The notes under the pieces are model-generated. The model saw nothing but the letters and a program-made list of their open reading frames with translations, did no database searches and was not told the DNA's origin. The translations under genes and the position numbers were made by a program. A stretch of 64,000 bases of DNA from Gordonia hongkongensis. Its GTDB lineage: Bacteria > Actinomycetota > Actinomycetes > Mycobacteriales > Mycobacteriaceae. Where the stretch lies: NCBI RefSeq assembly GCF_023078355.1, contig NZ_CP095552.1:682001-746000 (forward strand), given 5' to 3'. Positions 1-11,600 of this stretch are shown one piece after another; within the stretch, counting starts at the first letter, position 1; each line of letters starts with the position of its first letter.

Positions 1-747
1 TGTAGGCCGGCGTGGTCATCTCCAGCGAGAGCTTCGTGAAGTCCAGGGCGCGAACCACGGTGTGCGCGTCCACCATCGGACCGCGGGGCCGCCGCGTAGG
101 TTCGCCTCCAGCAGATCGATGACGATCTCGGCACCCGACTGGCCGGAGCCGATGACGGTGACGGTTTCGGCGGCGAGCGCCTTCTCCTGTTTGAACAGGT
201 AGTCGGAGCTGTGGACCACCGCGGGCGAATCCGACGAGAGTGCCTGCGGGACGAGCGGTTCGGTGCCGATGCCGACCACCACGTGTCGTGCGATCACCGT
301 CGAGGAGCTCGCGCCGGTGTGCATGGTCACCCGGAACGCGTCGGCCTCGGCGTCCCAGGCCACCTCGTCGACGGTGGTGCCCCACCGGAGCGAGTCGAGC
401 CGGGACACGCACCAAAGCAGGTAGGCCTCGTACTCGATGCGGGTCGGGAAGAAGTCCTCGCGCACCAGGAACCGGTACATGCGATCGATGTCGGCCATGT
501 AGTTCAGGAACGACAGCGGATGGGTCGGGTCGACGAGCGTCACCAGGTCCGACAGGAAGCTCACCTGGAGGGTGGCGTCGTCGAACATCAGGCCCGGATG
601 CCACCGGAACTCGTCCCGCGAGTCGACGACCAGGAGGTTCACGTCGTCGAGCGTCGAGGCGAGCGCGGCGAGGCCCAGATTGAATGGGCCGCAACCGATC
701 GCGAGTACGTCTACGTTCTCGACAGTGGTCTTCTCTTCTGGGGTCAT
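1..747 (-). CDS. Lysine/diamine N-hydroxylase of siderophore pathway; 3' end off window and frameshifted
   Basis: FAD- and NADPH-dependent monooxygenase of the IucD/MbtG/DesB family, which hydroxylates the terminal amine of lysine or a diamine as the first step to a hydroxamate. The FAD motif GCGPFNLG is at residues 18-25 and the NADPH motif GSGQSGAE at about 200-207. The ATG at 747 overlaps the stop of the decarboxylase by 4 bases (ATGA), so it is the last visible gene of the operon. The reading frame meets a stop at position 16, but the family sequence (LDFTKLSLEMTTPAY after TPWFAP) continues in another frame from about position 46. One C appears to be missing there on the coding strand. 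The gene runs off the left edge. Whether it accepts lysine or cadaverine cannot be told from sequence. Confidence 0.85.
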
Positions 748-2288
748 TCGGACACTCTCACCATTTCTTCACTGTGGACTTCCGCGCCGGGTGCGGCGGT
801 GCCTTCCGACTCCACCTCGAGCGCGACGCGCAACAGTTCGTCGAACAGCTCGTCGATGTCGCTCTCCGAGGTCTCCGGGTTGAGGAGGGTCAGCTTCAGG
901 CAGGTCTGGGGCTCTTCCTCACCGGGCACCCGGACCTGGGTACGGCCGATGAGTGCCTTGCCGTCGGCGATCAACCGACGCCGCAGTTCGCCGTTGACCG
1001 CGTCGAGATCGGTGCACCGATACCGGAACACGACGGTGGTCAGCGTGACCGGTGCGATGAGCTCGAGCTGCAGTTCGGTGGCGATTCGCTGTTCGGCGTA
1101 CACCGCGAGGTCGTTGCACTTGTCGAGCATGTCACCCAGAGTGCGGCGTCCGTAGGCGAGCAGGGTCGCCGCGACCTTGAGGACGTCGGGACGTCGCGTC
1201 GTCTGCAGCGTCTGACCCAGGAGGCCGCTGTACCCGGCCTCCACGTCGTCGTCGGGGTTGAGGTAGGCCACCGAACGGTTCAGGGACACGAAGCGATCGG
1301 CGTCGGACAGCAGCATGAGGCTCGCGGCCGCCGGCTGCCAACCGACCTTGTGCAGGTCGAGGGTGACCGAGTCGGCGCGTTCGACGCCGGTGAGCAGACC
1401 GGCGAGGCGGTCGGAGAACAGCGAGCCGAATCCGTAGGCGGCGTCGACGTGCATCCAGATCTCGTGCCGCTCGGCGATGTCGGCGATCTCCCCGAGCGGG
1501 TCGACGGTACCGAAGTCGGTGGTGCCCGCGGTGGCGACGATCGCCAGCGGGGTCGCCGCGCCGGCCTCGCGGATGGCCGTCTCCAGCGCCTCCGGGATCA
1601 TCCGGTGATGCGAGTCGACCTCGACCGGGATGACCGCGGTCTCGCCCAGCCCCAGTGCCGCACAGGCGCGGTGAACCGAGAAGTGCGCCACGCGCGAGCA
1701 GAAGACGACCGGGCGGTGCAACGCGCCGACGCCGTCGTGCCGCACGTCGATGCCCCGCCGGGCAGCGGTGTGGTCGCGAGCGATCATGAGCGCCAGCAGA
1801 TTCGAGATCGATCCACCGGGACTGAAGACACCGCCGGCATGTTCGCCGAACCCGGCCATACGAGCCAGCGACTGTACGGTCCAGGTCTCGAGCGCCAGTG
1901 TGGCCGGGCCGGAATCGTAGGTGTCGAGTGAGGCATTGGTGGCCGAGGCCAGGGCGTCGGCGGCGACCGCGACCGACAGCGGAGCGGGTTGCAGATGCGC
2001 CGCGGCCATCGGATGGGTGAGGTCCAGTCCGAACTCGGCCACCAGGCGGGCGAGTCGGGTCAGCGCCTCGGACTCGCCGATCCCGTTCTCCGGAACTCCG
2101 TGCGGGCCGAGTAGTGCCGTCACCCCGCCGAGCACCGCGACGGGGTCACCGCTCGGCAGCGGGGCGCCGTGATGGTCGTCGCCGACCGCGGCCGCGACCT
2201 CGGCCAAGCCGCGCCCGACGTCGGCCCAGCCATCGCCGGGACGGGCGAATCGCGAGGCACCCCATACGGACTGGCGGTCTTCGGACAC
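744..2288 (-). CDS. PLP-dependent decarboxylase (group II), siderophore diamine supply
   Basis: Group II pyridoxal-phosphate amino-acid decarboxylase, the family of DesA and of diaminobutyrate decarboxylases. The pattern HVDAAYG at about 280-286 and the PLP lysine in TLDLHKVGW (about K314) are typical, as are SPGGS at about 156-160 and TAGTTDFGTVDP. Next to an N-hydroxylase it probably makes cadaverine or another diamine for the siderophore backbone. I chose GTG at 2288 because AGGGGGG lies six bases before it. An ATG at 2342 is also possible, would add 18 residues, and would give an ATGA overlap with the upstream gene. The 3' end overlaps the hydroxylase start by 4 bases. The true substrate (lysine, ornithine or diaminobutyrate) is uncertain. 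Confidence 0.85.
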   Translation of the reverse strand: MSEDRQSVWGASRFARPGDGWADVGRGLAEVAAAVGDDHHGAPLPSGDPVAVLGGVTALLGPHGVPENGIGESEALTRLARLVAEFGLDLTHPMAAAHLQPAPLSVAVAADALASATNASLDTYDSGPATLALETWTVQSLARMAGFGEHAGGVFSPGGSISNLLALMIARDHTAARRGIDVRHDGVGALHRPVVFCSRVAHFSVHRACAALGLGETAVIPVEVDSHHRMIPEALETAIREAGAATPLAIVATAGTTDFGTVDPLGEIADIAERHEIWMHVDAAYGFGSLFSDRLAGLLTGVERADSVTLDLHKVGWQPAAASLMLLSDADRFVSLNRSVAYLNPDDDVEAGYSGLLGQTLQTTRRPDVLKVAATLLAYGRRTLGDMLDKCNDLAVYAEQRIATELQLELIAPVTLTTVVFRYRCTDLDAVNGELRRRLIADGKALIGRTQVRVPGEEEPQTCLKLTLLNPETSESDIDELFDELLRVALEVESEGTAAPGAEVHSEEMVRVSE

Positions 2289-2338
2289 TGAGTTCCCCCC
2301 TGTTGACTCTGGTGCGCGGTGGCGCGGTGGCAGGCCGG

Positions 2339-3802
2339 TCATCCGGCGCTGCCCTTCTGTGGTGCGCTCTCGGCGAGGGTTTCGACGAGTGCGGAGACGT
2401 TCTGGTGCAACGACGTCGGAATCAGATCGACGAGTGCGGTGAGTACTGCGGTGGCGCGGTCGGCCACCGTGTCGGGGACGATCCCCGGTTGGTGGTCGAC
2501 CTCGACGTGGGTGCTCTCGTCGTCGGCCTCGAAGGCGATCGAGAGCGGGTAGTTGGCGATCCCGTTGAACACCGACCGGCAGGTGACCGGGGCGTCGGCG
2601 GGTTGCGGGATCCCGCGCAGCGGTGCGGGCCGGACCGACGCCATGATCTCGATGACGGGAAAACGGCCGCCTTGCTGTCGCAACGCGGTGAGGATCGGCC
2701 CGAAGTCGGTGCCGGAGTGTTCCATCGATCGGTAGATGACTGCGCCCGCGTCCCGGAGAGCCTGCTCGACGGTGGCGTCGGGGTCGATGCGGAACCGCAT
2801 CGGGATGATGTTGCCGCAGTATCCGACGTTCTGGGGTGACTGCGTCCGACGACGGTTGTCGGCCGGCACCATCAGGACGTGATCGGCGGCGCCGGTCAGG
2901 GCATACGCGGCCAGCGAACACACGCCGATCAGCAACGCGTTCGGGGTGGCCCCGACGGTCTGGGCGACCCGGCCGAAAGCGGCCAGCGAGTCGGCCGCCA
3001 CCGGGGCGGCGACCTTGATGCCGTCGCGGTCGTCCATCGGCGAGAGCCAACTGTCGGCGGCACTCTCGGTGGGCAACTCGCCGCTGAGCGGATAGCGGAC
3101 GTCGTCGGCGGCCCAGGTCGTGAGGGCGTGGCGCACCGCGTCCTCGGCGGCTGCCGAGGCGGCCGTGGAATCTGGTGTGACCGGGCGGGAGTCGGCGTTG
3201 ACGTCCCCGGGCCACGATCCTGACACCAGGGTGCCCAGCAGCAGCGGCCATGAGGTGTCGTCGACGGCGAGATGGTGCACGACGAGGATCATCGTGACGT
3301 CGCCGTCCGAGCCCGAGACCCGAAGCCGGAGCGGCACATCCGACTTCAGATCGAATGGCGTGCGGGTCAGCGCGGTCGCGATCGCGTCGGCATCGTCGAC
3401 GGGTCCGGTTGCCTCCGCGTCCGGCAGGCCCCAGGTCCACACCGTGCCCGATGCGTCCCACGATCCCGCGTGCGACACGGCGCGGCGACGCGGCGTGCCC
3501 GCGTCGTCGACCTCGACCACCGAGCTCAGGACCCCGAAGCGCTCGACGAGTAGCTCGGCGGAGGCGACGACCGATCGGAGCGTTCGAGTACCGCCGAACT
3601 GCAGGACGAGTCCGATGTTGTGCGACACCGATTCCGGATCCAGTTCGTAGATCCGCCACATCCGCCGTTCGGCGGTGCCGAACTCGCCGAACGGCACGGA
3701 GGCCCTCGGTTCGTCAGTCGCGGGCGCCGTGTGGGCGGGTTCGCCGGCCTGCGCGATTCGACGCCGCAACAGCGTCAGTCGCGCTTCGGTCAACGCGGGC
3801 AT
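2339..3802 (-). CDS. Stand-alone condensation-domain protein
   Basis: About 487 residues resembling a single NRPS condensation domain (chloramphenicol-acetyltransferase fold) with no carrier or adenylation domain. The active-site motif is HHLAVDD at about 176-182, where the canonical form is HHxxxDG; both histidines and the first aspartate are kept. The long open frame extends upstream to 3910, but the ATG at 3802 has GAGGGAG just before it. From that start it overlaps the end of the acylase gene by 13 bases. The NRPS of this operon ends in a carrier domain without thioesterase, so this protein may transfer the aryl-azoline acyl group to an amine. That role is inferred from the locus. Confidence 0.75.
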   Translation of the reverse strand: MPALTEARLTLLRRRIAQAGEPAHTAPATDEPRASVPFGEFGTAERRMWRIYELDPESVSHNIGLVLQFGGTRTLRSVVASAELLVERFGVLSSVVEVDDAGTPRRRAVSHAGSWDASGTVWTWGLPDAEATGPVDDADAIATALTRTPFDLKSDVPLRLRVSGSDGDVTMILVVHHLAVDDTSWPLLLGTLVSGSWPGDVNADSRPVTPDSTAASAAAEDAVRHALTTWAADDVRYPLSGELPTESAADSWLSPMDDRDGIKVAAPVAADSLAAFGRVAQTVGATPNALLIGVCSLAAYALTGAADHVLMVPADNRRRTQSPQNVGYCGNIIPMRFRIDPDATVEQALRDAGAVIYRSMEHSGTDFGPILTALRQQGGRFPVIEIMASVRPAPLRGIPQPADAPVTCRSVFNGIANYPLSIAFEADDESTHVEVDHQPGIVPDTVADRATAVLTALVDLIPTSLHQNVSALVETLAESAPQKGSAG

Positions 3803-6135
3803 GGCTCCCTCTCGGTCGATGTGGCGGTGGACGGCGTCGACGCTGCTGCGGTCGTGCCACGCAAAACATCCCAGTCGCGGACGACCTCGATCAGCTCGCC
3901 CGCCGCCCACCGCGGCGCCTGGTCCTGGAAGTGATCGGAACGGGGATCACCGCTCACGCCCAGCGGGACGATCCAGCGGCTCGCCCCGCGGTCGGCGAGG
4001 TCCCACACGTAGCGTGCGGCGGCACCCGTGATGCACAGGTGGGTGCCGACCGCCGCGGCGTTGGCGAACACGCACTCGGCGTCCCCCGCCAGGGGCAGGG
4101 GGGTCGGACGAAGGGTGGCGAACAGGTCCGGGTGCTGCGGCGACGCGCCGACCAGGTCGAATCCGTGGATCGGTGACAGGCGGTGGACGCTGCCCCACGT
4201 GGGCGTCGAACCGAAGGTCCCGATCCGGGCCACCACGGCATCGAGGGCGGCGACCGCCACGGCCTCGATGTCGATGCCGATCCCCGCCGTGTTGGCGACG
4301 ACCGAGGTCAGCGCGGTCGCGAGACGGGGCTCGGGCACGAACCACGGCTGGAACACCGCCGGGAACCCGTGCGGCCCGCGCAGCGGCGCGAGCACGTCGG
4401 TACTCGCGACCCCGAGAACCAACTGGGTACGGAACTCGGCATAGAGGTACGCGTCGGTGCTGTCGGCGGTCATCGACCGGTCCCACGCCACTAGGCGATC
4501 CCGGATGCCTTCGGCCTCGGCGTCGGCGCCGCGTACACGTGACAGCAACTCCTGGACGACGGTCGCCTGCTCGAGCCGGACATCGGTGTGGATGTCGGCG
4601 CAATCCGCCGGACTCACCGAACCGAGACCGTCGAGCCGCGCGGTGATGCGGTCGGCGCGAAACGGTTCGACGCACTCACTCGTGAGCGGCTGCAACGCAG
4701 GAACATCGGACATCCGCTGGTTGGCGGTGACGGTGATGCTGCTGCGGAGGGTCGCGTCGAAGCCGGGGTCACCGAGCGAACCCGCCTCGTATCCGCGCCA
4801 CTGGTAGCGCTCGTCCCAGCCCGGGACCGGCAACCAGTAGTTCTCGGGCGCGCGGACCGGCACCCGGCCGGCCACGTGGGTGGCGACGGTGCCGTCGGCG
4901 TGGGCGATGACCGCGCGGTTGACCGGCTCGACCCACTTCGTCAAGGCTGCTTCGACATCGGCGACGGTGCGCGCGAAGAGGAGGTCGATCGGCGCGTCGA
5001 AGGTGACCTCTTCGGTGAGCAGCGGGGACCGGATGCTCATGGCGAACGACTCATCGGGGCCGCCGAAGACGACGGCACCGTTCGGGGTGGTGCCGAGCTG
5101 CACGGCAACGGGTTCGGCATCCCGGACGAGGATCGTCTCGGTGCTCACCCCGGCCGGCACCCGCCCGCCGCCCGGTACCTCGACCAGGAGCGTGCCGGCC
5201 TCGTCGCGCGTCAATCGCTCGAGGTACAGATCCTGATAGTCACCCATGGCATTCGTGATGCCCCAGGCGATGTCGTCGCCCTGACAGAAGTGCGGGACTC
5301 CCGGGACGCCGGCAAAGGCGAACCCGGTCATGTCGAATGCTTCGTGCGGACCTGTCGAGGCGAGGTGGAACTGCTGATAGATGCCCGGCAGTTCGAGGAA
5401 TCGATGCGGGTCGCCGGCGACGATGGGCGCACCGGTCGAACTCCGCTCGGCGGACACACCCCAGGCGTTGCTGCCCGACATCGGATCGCCGAGGTCCACC
5501 GCCGGGGCGGGTTGCTCGGGCGACGCCGGGCGGGTGATCGCGAGGATCTCCCCCAGGAACGCCTCATCGGGCATCGCGGGCACCGTGGGGTCGGTCTCCC
5601 GCGTCTCGAAGTCCCAGAACCGCAACGCATCCAGACCGAGCGTGCGGCAGGCATGCAGGCGGAAGAGTTTCGTGGTGAACCGCCCGAAGAGCACGTGATG
5701 CATGATGAACACCGAGATCGGCGTCCACGGCCGCCACGGCAGCGGACGATGCGCCAAGGCCTCCAGTTCCGGTGCGGCAGCCGACGTCTCGAGGTCGCCG
5801 AGGGTGCTGTTCACGCCGTCGGCGTAGGCGGTGACCAGTTCCCGGGTGCGGGTGGACGATGCGTCGAAGATGCGTTTCGCCGCCACGTCGAGCTGGGCGC
5901 GGCGGGCGAAGGTGTCCCATTCGACGCAGCCGGCCCCGAAGACCTCGGCGGTACGTCCCTCGGCGCGCAGCCGCATGAACTCGATCTGCCAGCGCCGGTC
6001 CTCGCCGCATGCCCGGCCCTGTCCGTACAGAGCGCCGCGCGGCGTCGAGGCGAGGACGTGCGGGATGCCGTGGTCATCACGCAGGATCTCCACGTCGTCG
6101 GGTGCGTGGGTGCGGGTGGTGGTCATCTCCGTCAC
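3790..6135 (-). CDS. Penicillin-acylase-family N-terminal-nucleophile hydrolase
   Basis: 781-residue member of the penicillin G acylase / PvdQ family. These proteins are made as one chain and cut so that an internal Ser becomes the N-terminal nucleophile. The expected cleavage point is G-S at GSNAWG, about residues 221-226 (Ser222). No signal peptide or membrane segment is visible, whereas most characterised relatives, including PvdQ, are periplasmic. The GTG at 6135 overlaps the NIS synthetase stop (GTGA) and follows a GAGGGAC ribosome site; an ATG at 6126 is the alternative. In the pyoverdine pathway a relative removes a fatty-acyl group from the precursor. An acyl-AMP ligase is encoded divergently here, so a similar acylate-then-deacylate scheme is possible but unproven. 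Confidence 0.8.
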   Translation of the reverse strand: MTEMTTTRTHAPDDVEILRDDHGIPHVLASTPRGALYGQGRACGEDRRWQIEFMRLRAEGRTAEVFGAGCVEWDTFARRAQLDVAAKRIFDASSTRTRELVTAYADGVNSTLGDLETSAAAPELEALAHRPLPWRPWTPISVFIMHHVLFGRFTTKLFRLHACRTLGLDALRFWDFETRETDPTVPAMPDEAFLGEILAITRPASPEQPAPAVDLGDPMSGSNAWGVSAERSSTGAPIVAGDPHRFLELPGIYQQFHLASTGPHEAFDMTGFAFAGVPGVPHFCQGDDIAWGITNAMGDYQDLYLERLTRDEAGTLLVEVPGGGRVPAGVSTETILVRDAEPVAVQLGTTPNGAVVFGGPDESFAMSIRSPLLTEEVTFDAPIDLLFARTVADVEAALTKWVEPVNRAVIAHADGTVATHVAGRVPVRAPENYWLPVPGWDERYQWRGYEAGSLGDPGFDATLRSSITVTANQRMSDVPALQPLTSECVEPFRADRITARLDGLGSVSPADCADIHTDVRLEQATVVQELLSRVRGADAEAEGIRDRLVAWDRSMTADSTDAYLYAEFRTQLVLGVASTDVLAPLRGPHGFPAVFQPWFVPEPRLATALTSVVANTAGIGIDIEAVAVAALDAVVARIGTFGSTPTWGSVHRLSPIHGFDLVGASPQHPDLFATLRPTPLPLAGDAECVFANAAAVGTHLCITGAAARYVWDLADRGASRWIVPLGVSGDPRSDHFQDQAPRWAAGELIEVVRDWDVLRGTTAAASTPSTATSTEREPCPR

Positions 6136-7799
6136 CGGTCCCTCGGCGGCGCAATCGGATTGACGAGCCGGTGACCCGCGTCGATCAGCGATGCGTAGGA
6201 GTCCTCGATGTCGACCATGCGCTTGTTGTTGCGCAGTTGCAGCCCATTCATGTGCACCGCCCCGAACTCCGGTGCGAACAGATCCCAGCGAGCGAACCTG
6301 TCTTCCAGATCGGGGTGGGCGGCGACGAACTCACGCAGGCTCTCGGCCACCAGCGACCAGAACTCGTCGTCGCCGACGATGCCGTGCGTGTGCAGGATCT
6401 CGGCGAGTGGACGCAGGAAGTCGTCGAAGACGTCCGACAGCACACCCAGGTTGCGGATCTCGTCCGGTTCGGTGGTCCGGACGCGGGCGCAACTCTCCGG
6501 GAGTCCGTCCGCCTCGCCGAACACCGATACCTCCTCGCCGATGTCCTTGAGGATCGCTCGCACCGGGATGCCCTCGGCGAGAACGAGGATGAGGTTCTCC
6601 CCGTGCGGTGAGAACTTCAGCTCGTATCGGTAGAGCAGGTAGGCGATGGGGTGCAGATAGGTGCGCAGGTAGCGACGGATCCACTCGGTCGCGGGAACAC
6701 CCGAACGGTCGATGAACGCGCCGACCAGTGGCTCCCCCAGGTGGTCGACGTGAAGCAGCGCGGCCATGGTCGACAGTTGCTCGTCGGCGGCTGCCAGCGG
6801 CACCGGGCTCTGCCGCCACAGCGCGGACAGGATCTTGCGGTACTCCGACCCCGGCTGCGTGATCGGCGTGAACGTCGGACTGCGGTAACCGATCGCCGCG
6901 ACCTCGAAGATCATCTCGAAGCCGATCGCGGCGAGGTACTGGTCGTCGGCGACGAGTCCACGGACCCAGTTGTTGATCAGCGGCGTCGTCCGCATGTAGT
7001 CGGCCGACATCCCGCGTGTGAAACCCATGTTCACGATCGACAGTGCGACCTTGACGTAGTTGCGGGTCGGGGTGGTCGCGTTGAACACCGTGCGGATCGA
7101 CTGCTGTGCCTGATAGAGGTCGGGGCTCGTGCCGACCTCGACGATGCGCTGGTCGGCGATGTCGGCGGAGTAGAGCTTTCGTACTTTCTCGACCCACTGC
7201 CAGGGATGCACCGGGAGGTACCGGTAATCGGCCGGGTCACAACCGACTTCGCGCAGGGCGTCCCCGAAGTCGGACAGCGTCTCGGGTCCGAGCTCGTCGA
7301 GGAGCAGCGCGTCGTAGTCGACGTCGCTGACGGTGGCGACGTCACAGTCCTCGCGACGGACGGCGAGCCAGACGAGCCTGAAGTGGTTGCCCACCTCGGG
7401 GGCGTAGCGCTCGATGTCGTCCGCGCTGAAACCCAGACGGCCGGCGTTGGCGACGATGCACGGGTGCCCCTCCGTCATCGTCGCCTCGATGGTCTGGAAG
7501 TCGGCGTGAGCGAGATCCGTTGCCGGGATGCGTCGTTCGTCCGGACGGTCGGCGCTGATCGCCAGGGTGTTGATGAACTCCTCGAGGTACTCCGGCAGCG
7601 CCTGGGGACCGATCCCCAGGAACGGTGCCAGGTCGACGATCATCGCCACCGCGTCGATCGGGAGTTCGGCGCCGTCGCGCACACGACGCAGCGTCGACTC
7701 GTCGATCGCCCAGCTGTCCAGGGCGAGTCGGTCGGCGCGGAAGTGGTAGTCGGTGCGGCCGTCGGCGGAGGAGACGACGTACCCGTCGCCACTCGCCAC
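6132..7799 (-). CDS. NIS siderophore synthetase (IucA/IucC family, DesD-like)
   Basis: ATP-dependent synthetase that condenses a carboxylate with a hydroxylated amine in NRPS-independent siderophore assembly. Recognisable family blocks include [68 protein letters not shown] and [17 protein letters not shown]. It resembles DesD (desferrioxamine) most. The open frame begins at GTG 7799, but homologous N-terminal sequence (RQTYHTRIAKKILAEFSHE) continues upstream in the same frame to about 7900 without a start codon. A frame with a TTG at 7945 joins it if one G is restored in the G run near 7885-7895, so the true start is probably near 7945. The 3' end overlaps the acylase start (GTGA). Confidence 0.88.
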   Translation of the reverse strand: MASGDGYVVSSADGRTDYHFRADRLALDSWAIDESTLRRVRDGAELPIDAVAMIVDLAPFLGIGPQALPEYLEEFINTLAISADRPDERRIPATDLAHADFQTIEATMTEGHPCIVANAGRLGFSADDIERYAPEVGNHFRLVWLAVRREDCDVATVSDVDYDALLLDELGPETLSDFGDALREVGCDPADYRYLPVHPWQWVEKVRKLYSADIADQRIVEVGTSPDLYQAQQSIRTVFNATTPTRNYVKVALSIVNMGFTRGMSADYMRTTPLINNWVRGLVADDQYLAAIGFEMIFEVAAIGYRSPTFTPITQPGSEYRKILSALWRQSPVPLAAADEQLSTMAALLHVDHLGEPLVGAFIDRSGVPATEWIRRYLRTYLHPIAYLLYRYELKFSPHGENLILVLAEGIPVRAILKDIGEEVSVFGEADGLPESCARVRTTEPDEIRNLGVLSDVFDDFLRPLAEILHTHGIVGDDEFWSLVAESLREFVAAHPDLEDRFARWDLFAPEFGAVHMNGLQLRNNKRMVDIEDSYASLIDAGHRLVNPIAPPRDR

Positions 7800-7949
7800 C
7801 GGGGCGAGTGCCCGCTCGTGGGAGAACTCGGCGAGGATCTTCTTCGCGATCCTGGTGTGATACGTCTGGCGATGGCTTCGCGCACCCGACCCCCGGCCGT
7901 GCGCGTCGCGAATCCCGGAGTGGTCCCGATGTCCTGGAGAGTCAACGAT

Positions 7950-8558
7950 CTACGCCCCCAGGTCCGTGACCTCGACGGGTCCGACGCACTTGCCGTTGTC
8001 GGTCACCTCGAGGAAGTCGGCTCGGGTGCAGTAGCTCAGGTGCGCGGTCTTGTTCCCGACGGGGTAGTCGCCGTCGACGCGGAAGCCGACACTCGCGTTG
8101 AGGCGGTGCACGGCCTTGTTGCGGACGTCGGGCTCGACGACGACGCGCGCGGCGCCGACCTCCAGGATCGCGGTCCGCATGATGTGCAGCATCACCGCGC
8201 CGGTGAAGCCCGGCAGGGACTGTTCGGCGTGGGCGACCAGCAGGTGCATGCCGATGTCGCCGTCGGCGGGTACGTAACCGCTGGCGGGGTCGGCGAGTTC
8301 GCTGGTGGCCGGGTCGTAGAGCTCGAACAGGAACTGCGGGCGCCCGTCGTGGTAGCCCAGGCGCATTCCGTGGGGCGTGCCGGCGGTGGCCTCGGCCGAC
8401 TCGCGAATCATTTTCTCCACGTCGGCAACCGAGCTGTCGAGCATGTCCCAGTACTTGGCCTTGGGATGGGTGAGCCATCCGTGGACCGTCGCGGCGTGCG
8501 ATACGTCGTCGAGGTCGACCGAGGTCAGGTCGTAGGTCGGGGCGGAGGAAATGGTCAT
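7950..8558 (-). CDS. GNAT acyltransferase for hydroxylamine (IucB/MbtK/RhbD type)
   Basis: 202-residue acyltransferase of the siderophore-type GNAT group, which acylates the N-hydroxy-amine to give the iron-binding hydroxamate. The stretch [20 protein letters not shown], the following hydrophobic helix, and [19 protein letters not shown] match the family (acyl-CoA site and the C-terminal N-x-x-x-x-x-x-x-x-x-G-F pattern). The ATG at 8558 is preceded by AAAGG at good spacing. It lies 56 bases after the NRPS stop and just before the NIS synthetase. The acyl donor (acetyl-, succinyl- or longer-chain CoA) cannot be read from the sequence. Confidence 0.85.
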   Translation of the reverse strand: MTISSAPTYDLTSVDLDDVSHAATVHGWLTHPKAKYWDMLDSSVADVEKMIRESAEATAGTPHGMRLGYHDGRPQFLFELYDPATSELADPASGYVPADGDIGMHLLVAHAEQSLPGFTGAVMLHIMRTAILEVGAARVVVEPDVRNKAVHRLNASVGFRVDGDYPVGNKTAHLSYCTRADFLEVTDNGKCVGPVEVTDLGA

Positions 8559-8614
8559 GATGCCTTTGCTCTGGAGGTGGTCGGTTGGTGTGCCGGAGAA
8601 GGTGCCGGATGCGG

Positions 8615-11600
8615 TCAGCCGCGCGCGATCTCGGCCTCCACCTGTTCGTCGGTGAGTTGCAGGACGTCGAGGAAGGTCTGTGCCACGAACTCAGCGCGTT
8701 CCCCGCCGAGTTCGGTGAGCCGTCCGGCGAGCCCCGCGATCGTCCGCCGGGAGAAGATGTCGGCGACCGAGAGGCCGGGTGCGTCGAGCCACTGGCGCGT
8801 CAGTGCGACCACCCGGGTGGCCTGGACGGAATCGCCGCCGAGGGAGATGAAGTCCTCGGTGACGTTCCCGGGCGGGGTCGGCAGGACCTCGCCGAAGATC
8901 AGGGTGAGGGCCTCTTCGACCGGGCCGCGCGGCGCGACCGCCTCGACGGCGTCGTCGTCGGACCGGACGCCGGCGGCGATGGCCTTGCGGTCATGCTTGC
9001 CGTTCGGCGTCAGCGGGAACCGGTCCAGGACCGTGATGGACCGCGGGACCATGTGCGGTGGAAGGGCTTCCGACAATCGGGCGCGCAGGGCGGCGTCGTC
9101 CTCGGTCGATCCGTCGGTGAGTACCACCGCGGCACGCAGGTCGCGACCGTCGGACCAGGCGACGGCCGAGCCCACCCCGGCCAGACCCAGCAACCCGGCC
9201 TCGACCTCACCGAGTTCGACGCGGTACCCGCGGATCTTCACCATGTGGTCGGCGCGGCCCAGGAAGTCGAGGAAGCCACCCGGGAGGTAACGCGCGAGAT
9301 CGCCGGTGCGGTACCAACGCTGTCCCTCGTGCTCGACGAAACGATCGGCGGTGCGCTCGGGGTCGCCGCGGTAACCGTCGGCGACGCCGGCTCCGCCGAT
9401 CCACAGTTCACCCGGCACGAGGTCGGGACGGTCGCGACCGGCGTCGTCGACGACCCGGCAGCGCACACCGCGGAGCGGAATCCCGTACGGCACGAACGCC
9501 ATTCCGGCCGGGACGGCATCCGCTTCGCAGATGGTGGAATGGATCGCCGTCTCGGTGGTCCCGCCGAGGCCGGCCACGCGACAATCCGGCAACTGTGCCC
9601 CGACACGCTCGAGCAGCGACACGTCGACCTTGTCGCCGCCCATGATGATCATCCGTAGCGACGCGGGCAGGGGGGCGAGATCGAGGAGCATGCCGAGGAT
9701 CGACGGCACGCAGTTGAGCACGCTCACCGAGTGCTGGGTGAGCAGCCGCGCCCAGTCGTCGACCTTGGTCTGCTCGTCGTCGCCGGGCACGACGACGGCG
9801 CCGCCGACGGCGAGGAGGCCGAAGATGTCGAAGACCGAGAGGTCGAACTCCAGCGAGGACACCTGCAGGCTGCGATCGTCGGCTCCGATCGCATACCGGT
9901 CGACGAGGTCGGTGATCGTGGCGACCGCGGCCCGGTGCGGAACCTGTACGCCCTTGGGCAATCCGGTGGAGCCCGAGGTGAACAGGACGTAGGCGAGGGC
10001 GTCGCCGCCGATCGCGACCGGGTCGACCGGATCGGTGCGTCGGGCGTCGTCCACCTCGAGCACGGTGGCTTCGGCAGAGGTCCAGGCGGAGGGTTCGGAG
10101 GTGAGAATCGCGGCCGGGGTGGCGACGTCGACGATGCGCTCGCGGCGCGCCCGGGGCTGGGTGGGGGCGATCGGGACGTAGGCCGCGCCGGCGGCGAGCA
10201 CTCCGAGCGCGGCGACGACCTGGTCGCCGCCCTTGGGCAGGTGGACGACGACCGTGTCACCCGGTGTGACCCCGGCTGCGACCAGGGCTCCGGCGACTCG
10301 GCGGGCCTCGTCGGCCAATTCGGCGTGGGTCCAGATGCGTGCGTCGGACACGACTGCCGGTGTCCCCGCACGCTCGGCGGCGCGGGCGAAGAAGTTTCCG
10401 TGCAGGGTGCCGTCGAAGGTGTCGGTGGCCGGTAGTGGACTCTCCGCCGAAAGGCGCTGTGCTCGAACCTCGGCCGTGATCGGGTCCGGCGCGGGCGCAT
10501 CCCACTCACCGTCGACGAGGAGCCCGAGCAGACGGACATAGTGGTCGAACATCGAACGTGCGGTGGTGAGTTCGAGGTCGGAGGCACGGACGTCCCAGTT
10601 GAGGAGCAGTCCGCCGGCAACCTCGGTCACCTGTGCGTCGAGCAGCACCTGCGGGCCCTGCGAGACGATCCACGACGGATCACCCAGCACGTCGGTTGCC
10701 TGTTGCGAGAAGAGGTCTCCCAGTCCCAGCGCGCTGGTGAACACGATCGGCGAGACCACCGGTTCGCCGCGGTGGCGACTCAGTTCGCGAAGCACGTCCA
10801 GTCCGTTCATCGAACCGTGCGCGGCGGCCTCGTGCATCGATGCCCGCATCGATCGCGCACGTTCGGCGAGCGTCGCCGGCTCGCTCAGGTCGACGCCCAC
10901 GAGGATCGACGACGTGAAGTCGCCCACCACCCGCTCGACGTCAGGATGGACCTGTGGACGATCGAACAACGGCACGGTGAGCAGGAATCGCGATGTGGCC
11001 GAATGTGTTCCGACGGCTTCGGCGAACACTGCGGCCACCGCGGCCGCGGGGGTGACGCCGCGCCGGTGCGCGTGCTCCTCGAGTCGCTTCCAGTCCGACG
11101 CGGACACCGAATGGTGGAGGCGGACACTGTGCGGTTCGGCATCGCCGCGCATCGCCCGCTCGTCGAGCGGGAGTTCCGGCGGGCCGGGGAGCGTGGGAAT
11201 GCGTTCGCGCCACCAGGTCACGTCGTCGTCGCGGATCTCCCGCGACGTGCGATCCGCGGTGATCGTCGCGAAGGTGACGCCGAGTTCCGGCAGGGACTCG
11301 CCGCGGTACAGGCGAGCGAAGTCGTCGACGAGGACGCGGTAGCTCATCGCGTCGGCGGCGATCATGTCGACGTCGAGATGGACACGGGTCGAGTTCCCCG
11401 GCAGCAGACTCAGTTCGGCGCGGATCACCGCTCCCTCGTCGACCGGCAGTGCGCGGTGGGTGCCGTCCGCGCGACGGGCCGCGAGGACCTGCTCGACCGT
11501 CTCCGATGTATGTTCCCGAAGGTCGTGCACCGCAATGGCTTCGGGGTGTGCCGGGCCGATCTCCTGGGTACCGTCGGGAAGCACTCGGACGCGCAGCATC

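Noticed and set aside
4588..6174. 528-codon open frame antisense to the acylase
   Set aside because: Shadow of the penicillin-acylase gene, which has clear motifs.
6651..9290. 879-codon open frame antisense to the NIS synthetase, acyltransferase and NRPS end
   Set aside because: Spans three real genes on the other strand; no domain recognised.
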